A stretch of DNA of 64,000 nt from Streptomyces albofaciens JCM 4342 (GTDB taxonomy: Bacteria; Actinomycetota; Actinomycetes; Streptomycetales; Streptomycetaceae). How positions within the stretch are numbered: position 1 is the stretch's first letter; every line of letters starts with the position of its first letter. This document shows positions 32,438 through 39,411 of the stretch, in pieces. The notes under the pieces were generated by a model. It was not told where the DNA came from and did not search any database. It was given only the letters and a program-made list of their open reading frames with translations. The stretch is from the NCBI RefSeq assembly GCF_008634025.1, contig NZ_PDCM01000001.1:1478001-1542000 (forward strand), written 5' to 3'. The position numbers and the translations under genes are program-made.

Positions 32438-32613
32438 CGGTTGCCGCCGCTCTCGTTGCCGTGGGCGCGGGCGATGGCGGACTGGTCGCGGGCCGCTGCG
32501 GTCGTGGCCGGGTCCTGGTGGTGGGCGTAAGCCTCGGCGGCCTCGGCCTGGAGGCGGCGGACGCGGGCCTCTGCCTCGCCGTCCGGGGCGTGGGTAGGCT
32601 GCTGCTCAGCCAT
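32434..32613 (-). CDS. Small Ala/Glu-rich protein heading the accessory operon
   Basis: 59 aa, MAEQQPTHAPDGEAEARVRRLQAEAAEAYAHHQDPATTAAARDQSAIARAHGNESGGNR; helical, soluble. Start 32613 preceded by GGAGAGG at a slightly long spacing. The TGA overlaps the next ATG, which supports translation. Function unknown. Confidence 0.6.
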   Translation of the reverse strand: MAEQQPTHAPDGEAEARVRRLQAEAAEAYAHHQDPATTAAARDQSAIARAHGNESGGNR

Positions 32614-32637
32614 GGAGACTCACCTCTCCTGTGGTCA

Positions 32638-32671
32638 GGCCCCCGGTAGTGCAGCCACACCGCCGGGGGCC
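32638..32671. terminator. Hairpin with downstream T-rich run on the plus strand
   Basis: 9-bp stem (32638-32646 with 32663-32671) followed on the plus strand by GATCTTGTTTT, the form of an intrinsic terminator for rightward transcription; on the minus strand it precedes the 32613 gene. Confidence 0.6.
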
Positions 32672-32722
32672 GATCTTGTTTTAGGGGCGTCGACGGGCGT
32701 CGGAGGCCCGTCATGACGCGGC

Positions 32723-32757
32723 GAGGGGTACCCCTCGTTTTCCGAAGGGTACCCCTC
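32723..32757. promoter_or_regulatory. Tandem palindromic operators
   Basis: GAGGGGTACCCCTC (32723-32736, perfect) and GAAGGGTACCCCTC (32744-32757), each followed by GTTT, with centres 21 bp apart, that is two helical turns on the same DNA face. They lie between the divergent genes at 32613 (-) and 32805 (+), so one repressor could control both. Confidence 0.7.
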
Positions 32758-32804
32758 GTTTGCCGTGCTGTGCAGCCTTACTCTCCGGTCGGGAGGTGCT
32801 GATC

Positions 32805-33050
32805 ATGGCGGGTGAGGCGGACGCGGTGCGCGAAGCTGTACGGGCACTGGAGGCGATCAGTGACCCGATCCAGCGGGCACGCGAGACATCGAAACTGCTC
32901 CGGGAGTGGCCGGAGTTGCACTCACTCGTCAGGGAGATTCGTCAGCACGCGGTCATCGCCGCGCATCGGGAGGGCCGGACGTACGACGAGATCGGCGAGC
33001 AGATCGAGACCAGCGGGGATCGGGCCGGGCAGATCGCGCGCGGCAAGTAG
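32805..33050 (+). CDS. Small HTH DNA-binding protein
   Basis: 81 aa from MAGEADAV (GGGAGG site). A helical start (AVRALEAISDPIQRARETSKLLREWPELHSLVREIRQHAVIAAHREGRTYDEIGEQI) ends in a sigma-region-4-like HTH (TYDEIGEQIETSGDRAGQIARG). It directly follows the tandem GGGGTACCCC operators and may be autoregulated through them. Such short proteins are common in Streptomyces mobile elements. Confidence 0.75.
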   Translation: MAGEADAVREAVRALEAISDPIQRARETSKLLREWPELHSLVREIRQHAVIAAHREGRTYDEIGEQIETSGDRAGQIARGK

Positions 33051-33078
33051 CGGCCATCGACGGTTGCCCGCGCCGTCG

Positions 33079-33360
33079 CTAAAGAGCGAGTTGCAGGTCC
33101 GCTGCACCTTCGAACGTGCTTGTTGACCAGACGCAAATCCGGGTCAGTCTTCCGGTTGCTCTTCTACGTGCGGGCCACCCATATTGCGCGGCGATCGCAT
33201 CGTCGTCTGCTTGGTTAGCCTGCCAGTCCTCCTCTTCCTGGCGTAGGCGCTCAGCGAGCGCATCCGGACTGGACGCTTCGCTCGTACTGCGGATCATCAG
33301 CGGACCGAGTTCGCTGGTCTCAGGGAAGCTCCATGTCTGCTCATACGCATATGTCGGCAT
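33079..33360 (-). CDS. Hypothetical protein
   Basis: 93 aa from MPTYAYEQTWSFPETSELGPLMIRS, chosen for the GGAGG site 10 nt upstream; MLSMEARD 24 bp earlier is an alternative. SPDALAERLRQEEEDWQANQADDDAIAAQYGWPARRR is helical and charged. Convergent with the 32805 gene and divergent from 33418. Unknown family. Confidence 0.6.
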   Translation of the reverse strand: MPTYAYEQTWSFPETSELGPLMIRSTSEASSPDALAERLRQEEEDWQANQADDDAIAAQYGWPARRRATGRLTRICVWSTSTFEGAADLQLAL

Positions 33361-33417
33361 GTCCCTCGCCTCCATGCTCAGCATGCGCTTCCGGCGCTCC
33401 CGGCGCACGCTGGATGC

Positions 33418-33639
33418 ATGGCCGTACCGCCCGTGATCGTGCATCCACCGTCCCCGACCGGCGGCCGGCGCGTGTCGGTCGAGGGGACGATCTTGGGGCT
33501 CGCGTACGGCTGGCGTGACGTGGTCGAGTTCCTGCGCCGCGCGGGCCTCGACGAGGGTGCGGTCCGGCCGGATGATCCGGAGCTGATCGAGTGGCGCGGC
33601 GGTGGCCCGGACGACTGGGGCGGCGACGAGGCGAGCTGA
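33418..33639 (+). CDS. Hypothetical protein
   Basis: 73 aa: VSVEGTILGLAYGWRDVVEFLRRAGLDEGAVRPDDPELIEWRGGGPDDWG. A short soluble protein of a type widespread in Streptomyces; function not known. No strong ribosome-binding site before ATG 33418. Stops 8 bp before the convergent LuxR-type gene. Confidence 0.6.
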   Translation: MAVPPVIVHPPSPTGGRRVSVEGTILGLAYGWRDVVEFLRRAGLDEGAVRPDDPELIEWRGGGPDDWGGDEAS

Positions 33640-33647
33640 GCAGGCGG

Positions 33648-33893
33648 CTACTGATACGTCCTCTCCCACGCCTCGTCACCGTATCGCTGTGCGAATGCCT
33701 CAAACTGATCGAGAGAGGTGAGGCCGAGGCGCTTCATGATCTTTCGGCGCATCTCCAGAACCGTGGCACGGGATACGTCGCGCCCCTGTGCGATCTCTTC
33801 TACGGACTCGCCGAGCGCGAAATGGTTCACGTAGCTGCACTGCCCACGAGTCAGCAGGGCGACCGGCGATGTGGTGCCCTGATCTTCGCTCAT
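33648..33893 (-). CDS. LuxR-type HTH protein
   Basis: 81 aa from MSEDQGTTSPVALLTRGQ with a GAGGGGG site. Nearly the whole protein is a LuxR/GerE helix-turn-helix: SVEEIAQGRDVSRATVLEMRRKIMKRLGLTSLDQFEAFAQRYG. No receiver or ligand domain, so it is a stand-alone DNA-binding module. A possible lysogeny-stage regulator; its target is unknown. 205 bp of open DNA separate it from the divergent 34099 gene. Confidence 0.78.
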   Translation of the reverse strand: MSEDQGTTSPVALLTRGQCSYVNHFALGESVEEIAQGRDVSRATVLEMRRKIMKRLGLTSLDQFEAFAQRYGDEAWERTYQ

Positions 33894-34098
33894 GGCTTCC
33901 CCCTCTGCGGTCAGGTGTGGCGTGCCTGACGGTACGGGAGTGCGGCCCGCCCTCCTAGAGACTGGCATTTCTGCGGCTTTCTTGACGCGGCGCGGACCTC
34001 TCCGCCAGGCGGCGAGGCCGTGCACCTTGTGGGGTAGGTCACGCTCGGTGTGGGCCTGCGGAACGGACGCCAGGCCGACCCGTTGAGAGGCTGCCGTC

Positions 34099-34551
34099 AT
34101 GCACTTACGACAGGTCACCGCATGCTCCGAGCCCTCCACCTACACCACTCGCCGCCCCCGCAAGGGCGCTCCCACCTGGCAGATCTACACGTGCCGACGG
34201 CACCGTACCTACTGGCACTACCCCGACGGTCTCCGCCGCCTGCCCCTCGACGGGGAACACCCTGCCTGCGGGACGGTGCACGACTACCGGCCGCACGCCG
34301 AGATCATCGTGTCGCACCTGACCGGATGGATGTGCCTCGGCGGTATCCCCGTCGGCGTCCCGCGGCCGGCGGCCGATGACTGGCAGGCTCGTCTCCGTAT
34401 CGCTGCCCGCGGTGGTGTGGCCGACGCGGCCCTCCAGGCCGTTCTCGACCGTGCTGTGCATCATGCGGAGGCGGGGGAGACGCATGCCGTTCTTGCTCTG
34501 CTGGCTGCTGCCGAGACTGAGGCTGCGGGCGTGAGGGGACGCGCACGATGA
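34099..34551 (+). CDS. Hypothetical protein
   Basis: 150 aa. N-terminal CSEPSTYTTRRPRKGAPTWQIYTCRRHRTYWHYPDGLRRLPLDGEHPACGTVHDYRP has Cys/His pairs suggestive of a zinc site, followed by a helical C-terminal half (VADAALQAVLDRAVHHAEAGETHAVLALLAAAETEA). Plus strand, opposite to the main prophage direction, so likely expressed in the lysogen. Convergent with 34573. Confidence 0.65.
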   Translation: MHLRQVTACSEPSTYTTRRPRKGAPTWQIYTCRRHRTYWHYPDGLRRLPLDGEHPACGTVHDYRPHAEIIVSHLTGWMCLGGIPVGVPRPAADDWQARLRIAARGGVADAALQAVLDRAVHHAEAGETHAVLALLAAAETEAAGVRGRAR

Positions 34552-34572
34552 ACCCGCGCAAGGTCGCGGCCG

Positions 34573-34875
34573 TCAGCTCTGGGGTGGGTGGTTCAGTTGC
34601 CTGTTGAGGCGGATCCAGTCCAGCGGCCCTTGCACGGCGGCGGACATCACCTTCGTGATGTGGGCCGCGATCTCCTCGGCTGCCTCGGGGCCGTATCGTT
34701 CCTCGACCCACTGCACGGCCGCTGCCGTGCCTGCCGCGTGGGCGCCGGCCGCGAAGTGGGGGCCCGCCGAAAGTCGCCCGTACCCCTTGTCGTGCTCAAC
34801 GGCGGCGCGCAGCCAGCCACCGCTCTCCTCCTGCCAGGCGTTGACCGTGGCCTTACGGGTGCCGTCCTGAGCCAT
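34573..34875 (-). CDS. Hypothetical protein
   Basis: 100 aa: TRKATVNAWQEESGGWLRAAVEHDKGYGRLSAGPHFAAGAHAAGTAAAVQWVEERYGPEAAEEIAAHITKVM. Helical, soluble, no motif I can name. Convergent with the 34099 gene (21-bp gap) and divergent from the lipoprotein gene. Confidence 0.6.
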   Translation of the reverse strand: MAQDGTRKATVNAWQEESGGWLRAAVEHDKGYGRLSAGPHFAAGAHAAGTAAAVQWVEERYGPEAAEEIAAHITKVMSAAVQGPLDWIRLNRQLNHPPQS

Positions 34876-34993
34876 GCGCCCATTCTCCTCGTGTGGTCGG
34901 CTGCGGAATGGTCACAGGATCGCCACGCTACTCCCACGAGCGCGTGTCCGGCTCGTACGTTTGCGTCCTCAACTAGCGTCCCGTGGGGGGATC

Positions 34994-35437
34994 ATGCGCA
35001 TACGTTTCGCCGCAGCCGGTCTGATCGTGGGCGCGGTGGCGCTCACCGGCTGCATGGGGGTGCCGCGGTACGAGGCGACGCCGGCGCCTGCGAGTGCGGC
35101 GCCGAAGGAGGCAGCGTCGGAGGCTGCGGAGTCGCCGAGCAAGGCTGCGTCGGGCGGTGAGGCGGAGGACGACGTGAAGGTCACCGGGTGCTCGGTGGAC
35201 GGCGCGACGGGGTGGCCGTCGGCGAAGCTGTTGATCACGAACCGGGCTGAGCGGCAGTTCAGCTACATGGTCACGGTCGAGTTCGTGGACGCGTCCGGTA
35301 CGCGGATCGGTACGGGTGTGGCGGCGGAGAACAAGCTCGCCGCGGGGCAGAATGCGCGGGCGACTGCGCAGGGCTTTGTGAAGGCGTCCGGCTCGGTCAA
35401 GTGCCGTGTGGCGGACGTGCAGCGGTACTCGCTGTGA
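34994..35437 (+). CDS. Phage-encoded lipoprotein
   Basis: 147 aa. Signal peptide with lipobox (MRIRFAAAGLIVGAVALTGC; Cys at residue 20), an Ala/Glu/Ser-rich spacer, then a beta-sandwich-like domain VKVTGCSVDGATGWPSAKLLITNRAERQFSYMVTVEFVDASGTRIGTGVAAENKLAAGQNARATAQGF with two further Cys, similar to FxLYD-type surface domains. It would be anchored outside the host membrane. Plus-strand and separate from the lytic operons, so a lysogenic conversion or superinfection-exclusion role is plausible but unproven. Confidence 0.8.
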   Translation: MRIRFAAAGLIVGAVALTGCMGVPRYEATPAPASAAPKEAASEAAESPSKAASGGEAEDDVKVTGCSVDGATGWPSAKLLITNRAERQFSYMVTVEFVDASGTRIGTGVAAENKLAAGQNARATAQGFVKASGSVKCRVADVQRYSL

Positions 35438-35501
35438 TGCGTGCGGGCGTGGCTGCGCCCCGTCGGCCGGGTGGCTGGCGGGGCGCCGTGCTGCCCCACG
35501 G

Positions 35502-35711
35502 TCAATGCTTGTCAGTGGTCTCGTCGGCGGGTCCGTCGAGGGCGGCGCGGAGAAGGGAGGGCCGGATGCCGAGGTGGGTGGCGTCGTCGGCTGGGTCCTC
35601 GGGGAGCAGAGCGCGTACTCGGTCGATGACTGCGGCGAGTTCGGCGCGTTCACGCTCGGCCCGACGGATGCGGGCGGTGGATGGGCGGTAGGTAGACAGG
35701 CGGTAGGTCAT
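35502..35711 (-). CDS. Small hypothetical protein
   Basis: 69 aa: TARIRRAERERAELAAVIDRVRALLPEDPADDATHLGIRPSLLRAALDGP, mostly charged helix. Overlaps the upstream gene by 4 bp (ATGA), which supports its reality. Unknown role. Confidence 0.6.
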   Translation of the reverse strand: MTYRLSTYRPSTARIRRAERERAELAAVIDRVRALLPEDPADDATHLGIRPSLLRAALDGPADETTDKH

Positions 35712-36013
35712 CGATGAGGCCCTTCTGTGCTGATGGCCGCGGCCGAGGCGGCGAGTTGGTCGCGCTCACGGAGCAGGTGCTCGACGTGCTGCCGGAGGAG
35801 CGGGCCCTCGTCGGGGGTGAGGACGCCGCGGGCGGCGCGGGACAGGAGCACCAGCAGCGCGTCGCGGAACTCGTGGCCGGCAGGGTCCGGGCCCGGGTCG
35901 GGCGTCGTCGGCCCGTCGTCGGTGGGCGTCGCCATAGTGTCGGCGAGGCGTCTGACCTGCGTCGTCAATCGGTCGACGGCGCGGGCAATCTCGCGGGCGG
36001 GGTCAGTGGGCAC
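35708..36013 (-). CDS. Hypothetical coiled-coil protein
   Basis: 101 aa from GTG 36013 (AAGGGA site). REIARAVDRLTTQVRRLADTM is coiled coil, then an acidic Pro-rich loop and HEFRDALLVLLSRAARGVLTPDEGPLLRQHVEHLLRERDQLAASAA. Coupled to the 35711 gene; divergent from the membrane gene at 36045. Confidence 0.6.
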   Translation of the reverse strand: MPTDPAREIARAVDRLTTQVRRLADTMATPTDDGPTTPDPGPDPAGHEFRDALLVLLSRAARGVLTPDEGPLLRQHVEHLLRERDQLAASAAAISTEGPHR

Positions 36014-36044
36014 GGTGGTGTCCCTTCGCGGGTAGTCGGCGGGT

Positions 36045-36248
36045 ATGTCTCGACGGTGGGTGTACGCGGCGGTCGCGGCGGTCGTCTGCTGGGTGGCCGT
36101 GGTGGCGTATCGGCGGTGGGTGTCTGGTGATCCGTGGGGTGAGTCGGTGGCGGTTGCGTCGGTCTGGGTGGGGTTCATGTCAGTGGGCTGGTGCCTGATC
36201 GAGTGGGTGCGTTCCGGCACGCCCGGTCGTGGTCGCGGCCGGCGGTGA
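36045..36248 (+). CDS. Small two-helix membrane protein
   Basis: 67 aa, MSRRWVYAAVAAVVCWVAVVAYRRWVSGDPWGESVAVASVWVGFMSVGWCLIEWVRSG: two clear TM helices with positive inside ends. The weak ribosome-binding site and a 74-bp 3' overlap with the opposite-strand gene at 36175 lower confidence, but the membrane topology is unlikely by chance. Confidence 0.5.
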   Translation: MSRRWVYAAVAAVVCWVAVVAYRRWVSGDPWGESVAVASVWVGFMSVGWCLIEWVRSGTPGRGRGRR

Positions 36249-36411
36249 GCCACCAGGTCTCGCAGCACGCGGCGAAGATGGGCGCGGCCTCGGCGGGGCG
36301 GCGGGGGCGCGCGTCTCTCTCGGCGCGCACAGCGGCCTCACGCGCCTCACTACGGGCCTTGTGTCCACCGAGCCGCGCCACGGCGCGTACAGCGGCGCGG
36401 AGGGCGTTCAC
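36175..36411 (-). CDS. Hypothetical protein downstream of whiB-like gene
   Basis: 78 aa from GTG 36411, with a GTGA overlap on the whiB-like stop. Basic: VNALRAAVRAVARLGGHKARSEAREAAVRAERDARPRR, then APIFAACCETWWLTAGRDHDRACRN. The coupling favours a real gene, but it overlaps the plus-strand membrane gene at its 3' end. Confidence 0.5.
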   Translation of the reverse strand: MNALRAAVRAVARLGGHKARSEAREAAVRAERDARPRRPAEAAPIFAACCETWWLTAGRDHDRACRNAPTRSGTSPLT

Positions 36412-36956
36412 GACGCCACCGCCAGCCGCGCCGGGTCCGCGGCCAGCGCCGCGCGGGCGGCCTTCCGCCGACGGTGCTCCACCGACGCACGCCGGTGCGC
36501 GGCCAGACACCGGGGGCACACCGTCTCGCCGAGGCGGCGGTGGACGACGTAGCCGGTCTCGGTCCCGCCGGCCGCGTGCGCCGCGGCCAACTGCGCCCGA
36601 CGCCGGGCCTCGACGCGTGCGGCATGGGCGGCCGTGCACGTCTCGCACGTCTCGCCGTAGCGGCCGTGCGCGCGGAGGGCGGGCTCGGTGCCGCAGGCGA
36701 GGCGGAGGCGGCCCTCGTCGTCCACCCACCGCGCGTCATCCGCGGCGAGCCACCGGCGCTCGGACGCATCCAGGCCGCCCCACACGCCGTACCGCTCGGC
36801 GCGGTCGAGGGCAGCGGCGAGGCAGGCGCGGCGAAGCGGGCAGCGCAGGCACATGGACTTGGCGAGGGCGCGCTCGTCGGGGTGGGGGGAGTACCAGAGT
36901 TCGGGGTCGTCGTAGGAGCAGAGGGGCCGGGTGCGGCCGAGGGCGGTGGTGGTCAT
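36408..36956 (-). CDS. WhiB-family iron-sulfur transcription factor
   Basis: 182 aa. The Wbl domain has the four Fe-S Cys: C13, then C-x2-C in SMCLRCPLRRAC (C36, C39, C45), and the GVWGG turn (YGVWGGLDASERRW). Unusually it continues for about 110 residues with a second Cys-pair region (RYGETCETCTAAHAARVEARRRAQ and ETVCPRCLAAHRRASVEHRRRK) that looks like a zinc ribbon. Wbl proteins are found in several actinophages and can interfere with host Wbl regulation. Ends the early operon before the iteron region. Confidence 0.9.
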   Translation of the reverse strand: MTTTALGRTRPLCSYDDPELWYSPHPDERALAKSMCLRCPLRRACLAAALDRAERYGVWGGLDASERRWLAADDARWVDDEGRLRLACGTEPALRAHGRYGETCETCTAAHAARVEARRRAQLAAAHAAGGTETGYVVHRRLGETVCPRCLAAHRRASVEHRRRKAARAALAADPARLAVAS

Positions 36957-37040
36957 GGGGTCAGTCCTCCTCGGGCGCGGTGCGTTGTTGGTGGGGTGGT
37001 TGGGGTGCTCCCCCTCTCCCCCCGTAGGGGGGAGGGGGAG

Positions 37041-37283
37041 CGTGAAGCGGTGCGTGAAGCGAGCGTGAAGCTGTGACCTGCGGTTTCCTTGATCAACGTG
37101 AAGCGCGTGAAGAGAAGCGTGAAGCGGCGCGTGAAGCTTGCACTTGCGTGATCGCGTGAAGCGGCGTGAAGGGTGGCGTGAAGCTGTGACCTGCGCGGGT
37201 CTTGATCGACGTGAAGTGCGTGAAGCAGGCGTGAAGCATTCCGCAGCATGATCAACGTGAAGCGCGTGAACAGGTGCGTGAAG
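37041..37283 (+). repeat. Iteron array, probable phage replication origin
   Basis: Fifteen exact copies of CGTGAAG plus one CGTGAAC, all on the plus strand, starting at 37041, 37053, 37064, 37097, 37106, 37118, 37130, 37155, 37165, 37177, 37210, 37219, 37230, 37256, 37265 (variant) and 37277. Higher-order modules repeat too: CGTGAAGCTGTGACCTGCG at 37064 and 37177, and TGATCAACGTGAAGCGCGTGAA at 37091 and 37250. The array lies just after the helicase stop codon. The rest of 36957-37295 has no gene I trust. Confidence 0.85.
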
Positions 37284-37295
37284 CTGCGATGGTCC

Positions 37296-38798
37296 TTACT
37301 CGTCGGCATCGGGCAGCTCTCCCTGCTCGTTGAACGCCGCGAAGTACGCGACGGGTGCGGTGCGGCTTTTGCCGGTCTTGCGCATGACGGCGAGGCCCTG
37401 CTCGACGTACTGGTCGAGGCGGCGCCGGGCCTTCTCGATCTCCGAAGTGGTCGGCTTGGACTTCGGGTTGGGGTAGAGGTTCACGGCGAGCGCGGCGGGG
37501 GTCACGCCGGCCGACCCGGCGGCGCGGAGCATGCCGAGTACGTCGACCTGGTGCCAGACCTCGGTACGGCCGCGGGGGTGGTCGTGCTTGAGCTTCCACG
37601 GGCCGCACTCGGCGGCGGGTTGCTTCAGGTGGCGCAGGCTGACGATGGGCTCGCCTGCGGCGCCGTGGAGGCTGATGACGGACCCGGCGCCCGCGGTGAT
37701 CCAGGTGGAGCCGTACAGCTCGTCAAGGCTGGTCGGCTCCTTGCCGGAGTCCTTACCGCCGCTCTGCTTGCGGTGGTGGTGCAGGCCGATGACCTCGATG
37801 CCCTCGACCAAGGTCCGCTGGATCGCAGTGTTGATGGCCTGACCGCCTTCCTCGGAGGCGAGTTCACCGGCCATGTCCTTGAGGGAGTCCAGGCACACGG
37901 CGTCGGCTCCGGCGGCCTGGCACAGGCGCAGCAGGATGCCGGGGTCTTTGATGAAGTCGGCCGGCGGCGGGCCGGGCCAGAACACGAGATGTTCGTCGAG
38001 GGCGTCGCGGTCCTCGGGCGTGACCATGCGGGCCATGGACCGGGCGGCCTGCTGCGGCCGGTCGGACGCGAGGTAGAGAACCCGCTTGAAGCGGCGTACA
38101 GGCAGGCCGAGGACGCGACCGTGATGGACGCCGATGGCCGCGAGGATGACCTGTTGGGCGAGGGTGGTCTTTCCGACGCCGGCCGGGCCCGCGATGAGCA
38201 GCGCCTCGGACTCGGCCCATATGACCTGTTCGCCGTCGCCCCAGAGGGCGGGGACGGTGTCGGGCCGGTCGAGGATGAACGATCCGCCGGGGCGGAAGCG
38301 TTCGCCGAGCGGGTCGCTGGTGGTGGCGCGTTGCTGTTGGAGGTACCCGACGATCTGCTGTTCGAGGGTGTCGGGGTCGGCGCGCTCGATGACGCCGGAG
38401 CGCAGCCGGATCGCGAACTCGTCGATGCGGCGCAGGCGGGCGGCCTCGCGGATCTCCTCGGCGAACGAGGGGGCCATCGGTGCGGTGATGGTGTTGACGC
38501 CGAGGCGGTCGATGATGTGGCCGCCGCCGACTTCCCGGAGCCTGCCGAGTCGTTCGATCTCGGCCTTGACGTGCACGGGGTGCGGCGTCTTGCCCTCGGC
38601 GACGAGGCCGCCGACCACGTCCCAGATCAGCCGGTGTGCCTGCGTGTACAGGTCGTCGCGGGTGATGATCTCGGCGCAGTCGTTGTACGCCTCGGCGGAG
38701 TGCATGATGACGCCCGTGACGTACTCCTCGGCCTCTAGGGCGTGCGGAGGCGTGCGGTCGTCCGCCGTGGGGCGTGGGATGTGGCGGACGGTGTCCAC
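37296..38798 (-). CDS. Replicative helicase: DnaB-N-like domain plus RecA/RepA-type ATPase
   Basis: 500 aa from GTG 38798 (AGGAGA site). Residues 20-120 resemble the DnaB N-terminal domain (PPHALEAEEYVTGVIMHSAEAYNDCAEIITRDDLYTQAHRLIWDVV). The ATPase core has Walker A ALLIAGPAGVGKTTLAQQ (about residue 195), Walker B ADAVCLDSLKDM and IEVIGLHHHRK, a hexameric RepA/KaiC-like fold. The C-terminus (PNPKSKPTTSEIEKARRRLDQYVEQGLAVMRKTGKSRTAPVAYFAAF) is winged-helix-like and could bind the iterons next door. It is the only replication enzyme seen; primase and polymerase would be host-supplied. Confidence 0.85.
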   Translation of the reverse strand: MDTVRHIPRPTADDRTPPHALEAEEYVTGVIMHSAEAYNDCAEIITRDDLYTQAHRLIWDVVGGLVAEGKTPHPVHVKAEIERLGRLREVGGGHIIDRLGVNTITAPMAPSFAEEIREAARLRRIDEFAIRLRSGVIERADPDTLEQQIVGYLQQQRATTSDPLGERFRPGGSFILDRPDTVPALWGDGEQVIWAESEALLIAGPAGVGKTTLAQQVILAAIGVHHGRVLGLPVRRFKRVLYLASDRPQQAARSMARMVTPEDRDALDEHLVFWPGPPPADFIKDPGILLRLCQAAGADAVCLDSLKDMAGELASEEGGQAINTAIQRTLVEGIEVIGLHHHRKQSGGKDSGKEPTSLDELYGSTWITAGAGSVISLHGAAGEPIVSLRHLKQPAAECGPWKLKHDHPRGRTEVWHQVDVLGMLRAAGSAGVTPAALAVNLYPNPKSKPTTSEIEKARRRLDQYVEQGLAVMRKTGKSRTAPVAYFAAFNEQGELPDADE

Positions 38799-38815
38799 AG
38801 GCGTTCTCCTTGTGC

Positions 38816-39118
38816 TCAGAACAGCGTGTCGGCGGCCGGGCGGGTGCCGGGGCAGTGGTGCTCGGTGACGTGCGGGTGGGGGCAGTCGGCGGGGTGCCAG
38901 CGGTCGATCCAGCGGAGCCGGGGCGGAGTGTGGGGGCGCTGGACGAGACACCAGATCAGGCGGTTCGGGGTGCGGGCGGCGGCCTGTTCGGCGGGGGTGA
39001 GGGGCGTCAGGTCGGCGGTGACGGTGAGCGCGGCTCGGTGGCCGACGAGCTGGCGGAGGATGGGCGCGCGGCAGGCGGGGCACTGGGGGGTGCCGTCGGC
39101 TGCCGCGCGCCCGGCCAT
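38816..39118 (-). CDS. Small zinc-ribbon-type hypothetical protein
   Basis: 100 aa: N-terminal PQCPACRAPILRQLVGH with a CxxC pair, and RWHPADCPHPHVTEHHCPG with further Cys/His. Overlaps its upstream neighbour (ATG in catca). Could bind nucleic acid at the replication complex; unknown. Confidence 0.65.
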   Translation of the reverse strand: MAGRAAADGTPQCPACRAPILRQLVGHRAALTVTADLTPLTPAEQAAARTPNRLIWCLVQRPHTPPRLRWIDRWHPADCPHPHVTEHHCPGTRPAADTLF

Positions 39119-39411
39119 CAGGCGACCTCGTCGAGCGTGCCCTCGGCGCTGCGCTGCCGGTACATCGCGCTGGCCTGCTGGCGCAACTTCTCGTCCGTGA
39201 ACTCGTCGCCCGCGATCTCGATGTCGACGATGCGGACCTTGACGATGTCGTCCTTGTCCTCGTCGGGCCCCTGCTCGGTCCGCTCAACGGAGGCGAGTTC
39301 GACGATGGCCATGCGGGCGGTGCCGAGGTTGTCGAACAGGTCCTTGGCGTGGGGGCGGATGGCCTGCTCTACGTCGGCGAGGACTTTACTGTCGATCTTG
39401 ATACTGATCAT
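39118..39411 (-). CDS. Hypothetical early protein
   Basis: 97 aa from MISIKIDSKVLADVEQAIRPHAKDLFDNLGTARMAIVELASVERTEQGPDEDKDDIVKVRIVDIEIAG, with an AAGGAG site. An alpha/beta fold with an acidic loop. Genes like this sit among replication/recombination genes of several Streptomyces phages, but I cannot name a function. Confidence 0.7.
   Translation of the reverse strand: MISIKIDSKVLADVEQAIRPHAKDLFDNLGTARMAIVELASVERTEQGPDEDKDDIVKVRIVDIEIAGDEFTDEKLRQQASAMYRQRSAEGTLDEVA

Noticed and set aside
32638..32671. Riboswitch or attenuator for the accessory operon
   Set aside because: Only one simple hairpin; the T-run is on the plus strand, so a plain terminator explains it.
37041..37283. CRISPR array
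   Set aside because: Repeats are 7 bp with irregular 2-26 bp gaps, no unique equal-length spacers and no cas genes.
36953..37309. 118-codon minus-strand open frame through the iteron array (reads as FTRFTL repeats)
   Set aside because: The frame is open because the repeat contains no stop in that register; the peptide is only translated iterons, with no conserved domain, and starts inside the helicase 3' end.
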